DNA from: Streptomyces blattellae
GTDB lineage: Bacteria > Actinomycetota > Actinomycetes > Streptomycetales > Streptomycetaceae
Direction: 5' to 3'
Assembly: GCF_009709555.1 (NCBI RefSeq)
Contig: NZ_WJBG01000127.1
Span: 214,642 to 278,641 of the forward strand
DNA length: 64,000 nt
Part shown: positions 56,110-64,000 of the stretch, piece after piece
Layout: each line of letters opens with the position of its first letter
How positions within the stretch are numbered: position 1 is the first letter of the stretch
Made by a program: the position numbers and the translations under genes
Notes under the pieces: generated by a model
Database searches by the model: none
Told to the model about the DNA's origin: nothing
The model's input: only the letters and a program-made list of their open reading frames with translations

Positions 56110-56781
56110 TCAGGACCAGTGCGCCACGGCGTCCAGATGGGGCAGGTGGTGGTCGAGGCGCTCCCGCTTCGTCCGCAGATAGGTGATGTTGTTCTCACAC
56201 GGCGGTATGAGCAGCGGGACCTGCTCGGCCACTTTGATGCCGTGCTCCAGCAACGCCTCGCGTTTGCGCGGGTTGTTGGACAGCAGGCGTACGGAGCGCA
56301 CGCCCAGGTCGTCGAGGATCCGTGCGGCGACGCCGTAGTCGCGGGCGTCCACCGGCAGACCGAGCGCGAGGTTCGCCTCGACGGTGTCCAGGCCGTCCGC
56401 CTGCAGCGCCATCGCGCGCAGTTTGCCCAGCAGGCCGATGCCGCGGCCCTCGTGCCCACGCAGATAGACGACGACGCCGCGCCCCTCGGCGACGACGGCG
56501 CGCAGCGCGGAGGCGAGTTGATCGCCGCACTCGCAGTGCTGGGAGCCGAAGGCGTCGCCGGTCAGGCATTCGGAATGCAGCCGGGTGAGGACGTCGTCCG
56601 TGCCGATGTCACCGTGGACCAGGGCCACTTGCTCGTCGCCGCGATCGTGGTCGAGATAGCCGACCGCGCGGAATTCCCCATACACCGTGGGCAGGGGCGC
56701 ATTCACGACACGCTCGACGCCCGTCCGCTGTGCGGACTTCTGCGGTGACTTCTTGGCGAGTACGCCGATGTTTTCTGTCAT
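56110..56781 (-). CDS. ribA: GTP cyclohydrolase II paralogue with Tyr-to-Met change (probable FAPy-forming type)
   Basis: 223 aa. ATG with AGGA 9 nt upstream. Zn-binding cysteines C72, C83 and C85 lie in SECLTGDAFGSQHCECGDQL; the catalytic loop is YLRGHEGRGIGL. Where E. coli RibA has Tyr105 in KIRAYALQ, this protein has Met124 in KLRAMALQ. In S. coelicolor the paralogue with this substitution (SCO6655, from memory) stops at the formylated pyrimidine FAPy and does not release formate. It lies near no riboflavin genes and is divergent from a creatininase-family gene, supporting a specialised pathway. Confidence 0.92.
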   Translation of the reverse strand: MTENIGVLAKKSPQKSAQRTGVERVVNAPLPTVYGEFRAVGYLDHDRGDEQVALVHGDIGTDDVLTRLHSECLTGDAFGSQHCECGDQLASALRAVVAEGRGVVVYLRGHEGRGIGLLGKLRAMALQADGLDTVEANLALGLPVDARDYGVAARILDDLGVRSVRLLSNNPRKREALLEHGIKVAEQVPLLIPPCENNITYLRTKRERLDHHLPHLDAVAHWS

Positions 56782-56819
56782 GATCTGGTTCCTAAGCAGA
56801 GACGAAAGGCCGTGAGGAA

Positions 56820-57599
56820 ATGAGTGGTACGGAAACGCGTTCGGCGGCATACGGGCTGTTGCCGGCGGACACCACACAGGACGTACGCACGCGCGGGGCA
56901 GGCGTCTCACGGCAGGTCGCCGTCCTTCCCGTCGGGAGCTTCGAGCAGCACGGCCCCTTCCTTCCGCTGGCCACCGACACGCTCGTCGCCTGTGCCGTCG
57001 CGCGGGAGATAGCCGCCGCGCACCCGGTGCACCTCCTTCCTCCGGTGACGATCTCCTGCTCGCACGAGCATGCGGCCTGGCCGGGGACCGTCAGCATCTC
57101 CTCCGTCACCCTTCACGCGGTGATACGGGACATAGCGGCTTCGCTCCGCCGGTCGGGCGTCGACACGCTGGTGCTGGTCAACGGGCACGGCGGAAACTAC
57201 GTACTGGGCAACGTCGTTCAGGAATCCTCCGCGCGCGGTGAGTCGATGGCGCTGTTCCCGGCCGGGGAGGACTGGGAGACGGCGCGGGAGCGGGCGGGGG
57301 TGCGGACCTCGCTGCTCACCGACATGCACGCGGGGGAAATTGAGACCTCCATCCTTCTGCACGCTCATCCTGAATGGGTCAGGCCCGGTTATGAGACCGC
57401 TGATTTCGTCGCGGACGACCGGCGTCATCTGCTGACTCGCGGAATGTCCGCCTATACCGATTCGGGTGTCATCGGGCGTCCTTCGCTGGGTTCGGCGGAA
57501 AAAGGGAAGGCGCTGCTGGAGAGCCTCGCGGATTCCTTCGGCGCGTGTTTGTCGTTGTTCACGGATGCCGCGGGTGACGCGGGTGACTCACGGGGGTAG
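56820..57599 (+). CDS. Creatininase family amidohydrolase (candidate FAPy deformylase, ArfB-like)
   Basis: 259 aa. Creatininase-fold metal motifs: LPVGSFEQHGPFLPLATDT (Glu, His, Asp ligands), LVNGHGGNY and TDMHAGEIETSILL (His/Glu). Family members hydrolyse amide or formamide bonds: creatininase, mycofactocin MftE and archaeal ArfB, which deformylates FAPy. Divergent (38 bp) from the GTP cyclohydrolase that should produce FAPy, so deformylation is the attractive role. Its last 148 bp overlap the convergent membrane-protein gene. Confidence 0.85.
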   Translation: MSGTETRSAAYGLLPADTTQDVRTRGAGVSRQVAVLPVGSFEQHGPFLPLATDTLVACAVAREIAAAHPVHLLPPVTISCSHEHAAWPGTVSISSVTLHAVIRDIAASLRRSGVDTLVLVNGHGGNYVLGNVVQESSARGESMALFPAGEDWETARERAGVRTSLLTDMHAGEIETSILLHAHPEWVRPGYETADFVADDRRHLLTRGMSAYTDSGVIGRPSLGSAEKGKALLESLADSFGACLSLFTDAAGDAGDSRG

Positions 57600-58795
57600 C
57601 GCCGGCGGGCGACCAGGACGAGGGCGCCGGGCAGGCTGGCCGCGAAGCTGAGCACGCCGTACACGACGGCGACGGCCAGTCCGCTGCTCGCGCCGAGCCC
57701 GGCGGCACCGAACGCCCAGGCGGTGACGCCCTCCCGGGGTCCCCAGCCGCCGACGTTCAGCGGCAGGCCCATGGCGAGCAGGGCGAGCACCGCGATCGGC
57801 AGCAGTACGACGGTGGAGGCGGCGGAGCCCGCGACGCTGGCGGCGAGCACGAACATCGCGATGTGACCGGCGAGCACGACGACGGACGACCCGACGATGC
57901 CGGGCCAGTTACGGCGCGACAGCAGGCCTCGGCGGGCCTCGCCGAGCGTCGAGCGCAGGGCACGCCCGCGGCGGGAGGGCGCCCGGTTCATACGCAGCGC
58001 CAGGACGACCGCGCTCGCGCCCAGCGCGGCGAACAGGATCAGCGGCGCGAACTGCCGGGTCTCGTCCCGCACCGGCGACTCCATGGTCAGCAGCACCGCG
58101 GCACCGACGAGTGCCAACACGGCCTGTCCGGCGGCCCGTTCGAGTACGACGGCCCGCACCCCGCGGCCGAGGTCGCCCTCGCTCTTCCCGTGCCGCACCG
58201 CCCGGTGCACATCGCCGAGCACGCCGCCCGGCAGGGCCGCGTTCAGGAACAGCGCCCGGTAGTAGTCGGCCACGGCCGGCCCGAACGGCAACCGGATCCG
58301 CAGCCCACGTGCCACCAGCGCCCAGCGCCAGGCACTGAACACGGTGGTGACGACGCCGATCCCGACCGCGGCGCCCAGCGTCACCACGTCGATGCGGCGC
58401 AGCCCGTCCAGGAACACGCCGCTGCCCATGCGCCAGAGCAGCACGGCGAGGATGGCGACGCCCGCGATGGTGCCGAGGTGGGGGCGGAGGCGGCGCAGGA
58501 AGGCGGGGCGGGTGGTGCCGTCGGACGCTGCGTCGACGGCGGTCCGGCGCGCATCGGCGAGCGGGGCGGTGTCCATGGCCGCCGGCCTCTCCACAGCAGC
58601 GCCTGGGGCGAGTTCGGCGGGCCGGTGGGGGGCGTGGGCCTGGCGTGTCTTCGCGCAGGTGGGCGCGGTCCGCGTCGTGGCGGGCGGCGTGACGCGAGCG
58701 CCCGTACCGACCCGTGCCACCGCGCGGACCCCCGCTGCCGCACGGACCCTGATCACCCGCACCGCCGCCTCGGCGGTCACCGCCTGTGCGGTCAT
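57452..58795 (-). CDS. Lysylphosphatidylglycerol synthase TM-region (UPF0104) family membrane protein
   Basis: 447 aa from ATG overlapping the methyltransferase stop (ATGA); a shorter start at 58575 (MDTAPLADARR) is possible. About eight membrane helices with family marks ALVARGLRIRL, ALFLNAALPGGVLGDVHRA and LPLNVGGWGPREGVTAW. These proteins resemble the flippase half of MprF and often accompany glycosyltransferases, suggesting transport of a lipid-linked product. The N-terminal ~75 residues are Ala/Arg/Thr-rich and disordered. Confidence 0.82.
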   Translation of the reverse strand: MTAQAVTAEAAVRVIRVRAAAGVRAVARVGTGARVTPPATTRTAPTCAKTRQAHAPHRPAELAPGAAVERPAAMDTAPLADARRTAVDAASDGTTRPAFLRRLRPHLGTIAGVAILAVLLWRMGSGVFLDGLRRIDVVTLGAAVGIGVVTTVFSAWRWALVARGLRIRLPFGPAVADYYRALFLNAALPGGVLGDVHRAVRHGKSEGDLGRGVRAVVLERAAGQAVLALVGAAVLLTMESPVRDETRQFAPLILFAALGASAVVLALRMNRAPSRRGRALRSTLGEARRGLLSRRNWPGIVGSSVVVLAGHIAMFVLAASVAGSAASTVVLLPIAVLALLAMGLPLNVGGWGPREGVTAWAFGAAGLGASSGLAVAVVYGVLSFAASLPGALVLVARRRYPRESPASPAASVNNDKHAPKESARLSSSAFPFSAEPSEGRPMTPESV

Positions 58796-60152
58796 GACGT
58801 CCCGCCCATCGGCCGTGACAGCGCCAGCAGGTCGGTGTGGTGGACGGTCACGCTCAACTCGCCCGCGGTGCAGGCCTCCAGGCGGTCGCGCAGGTAGGCG
58901 TCGGCGCGTCCGCGCAGTTCGGGGCGTTGCTCGACGGCCGCGCCGACCCAGCCGCGCAGCCACTGGGCGGTGAGGTCGGCTTCGTCGGGGCCGAGGCGCC
59001 AGGGGCTGGGGTGCATATGGACCGTCGCGCCACGGTCGGAGAAGGCCTCGCAGGCGACGGTGACCGCGTCCGGTCCGAGCAGGCCGGAGCGTCGCTGGTG
59101 GGCGTTGAACGCCTCGGCGATCTCCGTGTCCAGCGGGTGGGACGGGGTGAGGTCGACGCGTCCGGCGACCGAGAGCGTGAGCAGGGCCGGGCAGCCCGCG
59201 CCGGTGCAGGCGGCGGCGAGGGTGTCGATCTCCTCGCGGGTGAGGACGTCGAGGAGTGCGGACGCGGTGACCAGTGAGGCACCGGCGAGGGCGTCCGGGG
59301 TGAGCCGGGCGACGTCGCCGCGGCGTGACTCGACGGTGACGCGGCTGCCGTCGGCGGCGGAGCGCGGGGAGGACACGGCGGCGAAGTGCAGGAGGTAGGG
59401 GTCGCGGTCGTGCAGGATCCAGTGCTGGGCGCCGTCGAGTCGGGGGGCCAGCCAGCGCCCCATCGAACCGGTGCCGCAGCCCAGGTCGTGCACGACCAGG
59501 CCGCCGGCCCGCCCCGGCAGATTCGCCAGCCGGATCCGCAACGGATCGAGCAACTCCCCCGCCCGCGCCAGCGCGTCGGCCTCTTCCCGCAGCTGAAGCC
59601 ACTCCGGCGCATACCGCGGCGGCTCCTCGGGCCCGTCCTCACGCAACCGCACGGTGGGCCGCTCACCGGGGCGGGGGGCGGGCCCGGCGCCGGGGATGAC
59701 GTCGTCCGCGGACGGGACGGCGCCCCTCGACGCCGGCCCCGCGGACCGGCCTCCACTCCTCACCCCGGCCTCCAACGCCCCAGAGGCACCCCGTGGCCCC
59801 GCTCCCACAGCCGGAACCCCTGCCCCGGCCCCGGACTCCGTCGACCGGACCTCCAGCCCCGCCCCGAACTCCATCGCCCCAGAGACACCCCTCGCCCCCG
59901 CTCCCACAGCCGGGCCACGTCCCCCCGCCTCATACTTCGCCGCCCGGTCCCCAGGCGTCGCCGTCGTGACACCGCCCGGCCCGGGACGCGACGCAGTCGG
60001 TCGGGGCGGCTGGCCGGAGTCGGCGGATTCGGTGGGGTGCTGTCCCTGCCGGGCGGTAAGCGTCCCGTTCTGCTGAGCCGGTGCCGGATTCCGCAGTTCC
60101 CGCGGGCCTGGCTGTGCCGGGATGCCGCCGTGCTGGGTGGTCGCTGTCTTCC

Positions 60153-60156
<4 letters not shown>
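58792..60156 (-). CDS. SAM-dependent methyltransferase with long disordered, repeat-containing N-terminus
   Basis: 454 aa; ATG overlaps the glycosyltransferase stop by 4 nt. The first ~190 residues are Gly/Ala/Pro/Arg-rich with a duplicated ~33-residue unit (PAVGAGARGVSGAMEFG / PAVGAGPRGASGALEAG) that matches a 99-bp DNA repeat. The methyltransferase fold follows (LVVHDLGCGTGSMGRWLAPRL, WILHDRDPYLLHFAA, RRGDVARLTPDALAGASLVTASALLDVLT). Substrate unknown; translationally coupled with PTPS-like, GT4 and LPG-type genes. Confidence 0.85.
59743..59913. repeat. Two ~70-bp direct repeats with 99-bp period in the methyltransferase gene
   Basis: The segment near 59743-59814 recurs at about 59842-59913, best over GCTCCCACAGCCGG-containing 38-bp cores at 59777 and 59876. 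The period is a multiple of three and encodes the repeated 33-aa unit. Confidence 0.8.
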
Positions 60157-61843
<1,687 letters not shown>

Positions 61844-61901
61844 TCAGCGACCTGTTCCCCTTTTTGGGAGGTCAGGCGCTCTTGTCGTCCAGAACATGTC
61901 G

Positions 61902-61943
61902 GTCAGGGCGTGTCCGTCAGGGCGTGTCCGTCAGGGCGTGTCC
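61902..61943. repeat. Three 14-bp tandem repeats (GTCAGGGCGTGTCC)
   Basis: Three exact copies ending the dehydrogenase gene; its stop codon lies in the third copy. The region 61757-61930 otherwise holds no gene. Confidence 0.9.
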
Positions 61944-62914
61944 GCGTACCTGACGCGGTGACACAGCGCCGGGATCTCGCCGGACGCGAGCCGCGGCAGC
62001 ACGTCCGGGAGTTGCTCGAAGCCGCACTCTCCGGTGACGAGCGCGTCGAGGGCCGGGTCGGCGAGCAGGTCCAGGGCGAGGGCGAGCCGGTCGGCGTACG
62101 TGCGGCTGGACCGGCGGGCCGGGGAGACGGTGCCGACCTGGCTGCTGCGGATGACCAGGCGCCGGGAGTGGAAGGCCTCGCCGAGCGGCAGGCTGACCCG
62201 CCGGTCGCCGTACCAGCTCAGTTCGAGGACCGTGCCCTCGGCGGTGAGGAGTTCGAGCGAGCGGGCCAGGCCCTGTTCGGTGGCGCTGGCGTGGACGACC
62301 AGGTCGCAGTCGCCGAGGGCGTCCGCGGGGGCCGCGAAGCCGACGCCGAGTGCCTCGGCGACCTTGGCGCGTGCCGGGTCGGCGTCGACCAGTTGGACGC
62401 GTACGCCGGGAAAACGGGCCAGCAGCGCGGCCACCGAGCAGCCGACCATGCCGCCGCCGACCACGGCGATCCGGTCGCCGACCAGCGGCGCCGCGTCCCA
62501 CAACGCGTTCACGGCGGTCTCCACCGTCCCGGCGAGCACGGCACGCGAGGCGGGCACCGACTCCGGCACCACGGTGACGGCCGCGGCCGGGACGACGTAC
62601 CGCGTCTGATGCGGATAGAGGCAGAAGACCGTACGGCCGACCAGTGCCGCCGGGCCCTCCTCCACCACGCCGACGTTGAGGTAGCCGTACTTCACCGGGC
62701 CGGGGAACTCGCCCTCCTGGAACGGTGCCCGCATCGCCGCGTACTGGCTCTCGGGCACGCCGCCGCGGAAGACCAGCGTCTCGGTGCCGCGGCTGACCCC
62801 GGAGAACAGCGTGCGCACCAGTACTTCGTCCGTGCCGCGTTCCGGCAGATCCACCTCACGTGTCTCACCGCGCCCGGGCGAGTTGAGCCAGAAGGCGCGT
62901 GCGGTGGGGTTCAT
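61931..62914 (-). CDS. MDR-type (zinc-less) alcohol dehydrogenase-like protein
   Basis: 327 aa. ATG with AGGAGG 6 nt upstream. Medium-chain dehydrogenase fold with GroES-like N-terminus ([20 protein letters not shown]) and NAD(P) motif [20 protein letters not shown]. The catalytic Cys/His Zn ligands of Zn-ADHs are replaced (SGVSRGTE), as in the group of sugar- or tetrapyrrole-type MDRs. It lies upstream of the PTPS operon in the same direction, separated by 174 bp, and may oxidise the sugar-like side chain of the pathway product. Confidence 0.85.
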   Translation of the reverse strand: MNPTARAFWLNSPGRGETREVDLPERGTDEVLVRTLFSGVSRGTETLVFRGGVPESQYAAMRAPFQEGEFPGPVKYGYLNVGVVEEGPAALVGRTVFCLYPHQTRYVVPAAAVTVVPESVPASRAVLAGTVETAVNALWDAAPLVGDRIAVVGGGMVGCSVAALLARFPGVRVQLVDADPARAKVAEALGVGFAAPADALGDCDLVVHASATEQGLARSLELLTAEGTVLELSWYGDRRVSLPLGEAFHSRRLVIRSSQVGTVSPARRSSRTYADRLALALDLLADPALDALVTGECGFEQLPDVLPRLASGEIPALCHRVRYADTP

Positions 62915-63022
62915 CGGAGTCCTCCTGAACGATCGGGTAGCCGTCCACGTACGGAGAGGTGCACAGGCCGCGCACAACGTAGCGGCGTTGATCGACTCTG
63001 TCACACGGCCGGAGGATGTTCG

Positions 63023-63880
63023 GTGGCCCTGAACCACACTTACGACGCGAGGCTCGTCCAGCAGGAGACCGCTGTGGGAGCGGGTGTGCAGATCCTGTTG
63101 CTGACCCTGCTCGGCACGGCGATCGGGATGGGGCCCGCGGGCTGGCTGACCGGGCTCACGTTCGCGATCGCCACCTGGGCCGTGCTCTCCCGGGCCCTGC
63201 ACCGCTCCCGGCCGCGGTCCTTCGGCCCCGCGAACCGGGTCACGCTCGGCCGCTCCATCCTCGTCGGCGGTGTCACGGCCCTGGTCGCGGATTCCTTCCA
63301 GAGTCCGCCGCCCCTCACGCTGTTCGTCGGGCTGACCGCGGTGGCGCTGATCCTGGACGGAGTCGACGGCAAGGTGGCCCGCCGCACCGGCACCTCGACG
63401 GCGCTCGGCGCACGCTTCGACATGGAGGTCGACGCGTTCCTGATCCTGGTGCTGAGTGTGTACGTGTCGATGTTCCTGGGTCCGTGGGTGCTGCTGATCG
63501 GCACCATGCGCTACGTCTTCGTCGCCGCGGCCCGTGTCTGGCCGTGGCTCAACGCCCCGCTGCCGCCGAGCACCGCCCGCAAGACGGTGGCCGCGCTTCA
63601 GGGCGTGTTCCTGCTGGCGGGCGCGTCGAAGCTGCTGCCGTACGCGGCGACGTTCGGCATCGTGGCGCTGGCGCTGGGGCTGCTGGTGTGGTCGTTCGGA
63701 CGGGATGTGCTGTGGCTCCGGCGGACGTCACGGACCGAGGAGACGCCCCGCCAGGAGGCTCCCGTGGAGGTCCGGGAGCCCGAGTTCGCCGCCCGGTGTG
63801 GCCGCGGAGCGGCAGCAGTCCGATCGCCCCGCCAGGAGACTGCCATGGCGGCCCCGGAACCCGAGTTCGCCACCCCATGA
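63023..63880 (+). CDS. CDP-alcohol phosphatidyltransferase family protein
   Basis: 285 aa from GTG (GGAGG 8 nt upstream). The catalytic signature DG-x2-AR-x8-G-x3-D-x3-D is complete in DGKVARRTG ... [12 protein letters not shown]. About six membrane helices, e.g. [14 protein letters not shown] and [20 protein letters not shown]. It joins a CDP-linked lipid or alcohol to an acceptor alcohol. The C-terminal ~45 residues are soluble and built from repeats (PEFAA, PEFAT) that continue past the stop codon at DNA level. Confidence 0.88.
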   Translation: MALNHTYDARLVQQETAVGAGVQILLLTLLGTAIGMGPAGWLTGLTFAIATWAVLSRALHRSRPRSFGPANRVTLGRSILVGGVTALVADSFQSPPPLTLFVGLTAVALILDGVDGKVARRTGTSTALGARFDMEVDAFLILVLSVYVSMFLGPWVLLIGTMRYVFVAAARVWPWLNAPLPPSTARKTVAALQGVFLLAGASKLLPYAATFGIVALALGLLVWSFGRDVLWLRRTSRTEETPRQEAPVEVREPEFAARCGRGAAAVRSPRQETAMAAPEPEFATP

Positions 63881-64000
63881 CCGGTCAAACCCAGCCCGGC
63901 AACAGTCCGATCACACCACCAGAAGCTGCCATGAAGACCCGGGCACCCGAGTTCGCCTCCCGTTGACCGGTCAGGTACGGCCCGGCAGCAGGCCGATCAC
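63749..64000. repeat. Three degenerate ~81-87-bp tandem repeats spanning the 3' end of the CDP-alcohol gene
   Basis: Units begin CGCCAGGAGG (63749), CGCCAGGAGA (63830) and CACCAGAAGC (63917). Each contains CCCGAGTTCGCC followed by GGC(A)GCA-type sequence and CCGATC. The array crosses the stop codon and reaches the window edge, so it may continue. Confidence 0.75.

Overview
The window is high-GC actinomycete DNA and almost certainly comes from a Streptomyces chromosome. Evidence for this is the extreme G/C at third codon positions, GTG starts, the Scr1/DUF6879 and MmyB-type regulators, and an F420-class PPOX protein. The gene order tkt-tal-zwf-opcA-pgi-gnd followed by a GTP cyclohydrolase II paralogue and a 6-pyruvoyltetrahydropterin-synthase homologue matches, as I recall it, the S. 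coelicolor SCO6650-SCO6673 neighbourhood. That comparison is from memory and was not computed.

Layout. 1-1.3 kb: edge of a VMAP-type conflict-system gene, a trypco2 gene and a metallophosphoesterase relic. 1.3-13.1 kb: a hydroxyproline catabolism regulon (GntR/FCD regulator, 4-hydroxyproline epimerase/proline racemase, DHDPS-family deaminase, three-subunit FAD/[2Fe-2S] D-amino-acid dehydrogenase, divergent M24 aminopeptidase P). It is linked by a 9-bp palindrome, ATGTSACAT, at three promoters. This regulon is split by a 4.7-kb foreign-looking island (4086-8765) that carries a methyltransferase, a GRDP-like protein, a DUF6879/HTH pair and the 3' part of a tRNA-Arg. The island is flanked by 7-bp direct repeats, and collapsing it restores a perfect operon junction. 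13.2-19.1 kb: regulators, a PptT/PptH-like phosphopantetheinyl transferase/hydrolase pair, an ATP-grasp protein and a sulfotransferase.

19.3-41.5 kb: a glycan-utilisation block. It holds GH29 fucosidase, GH38 mannosidase, GH4 glycosidase, a DeoR regulator, a PfkB kinase, a sugar ABC importer without its ATPase, GH2 beta-galactosidase, exported phosphoesterase/PHP enzymes, a sulfatase and a GH16-CBM6 glucanase. 41.7-51 kb: an AraC regulator and a tightly coupled second pentose-phosphate operon. 51-56 kb: a pentapeptide-like membrane protein, decaying dehydrogenase genes, a PPOX protein and a class C serine hydrolase.

56.1-64 kb is the most intriguing part. A GTP cyclohydrolase II carries Met where canonical enzymes have the Tyr needed for deformylation. 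It is divergent from a creatininase-family enzyme, the family of archaeal ArfB (FAPy deformylase). Next comes a four-gene, translationally coupled operon: a PTPS homologue lacking the catalytic Cys, a GT4 glycosyltransferase, a methyltransferase with a disordered repeat N-terminus and an LPG-synthase-type membrane protein. An MDR dehydrogenase and a CDP-alcohol phosphatidyltransferase complete it. Together they suggest an uncharacterised GTP-derived pyrimidine/pterin-like metabolite that may be glycosylated or lipid-linked.
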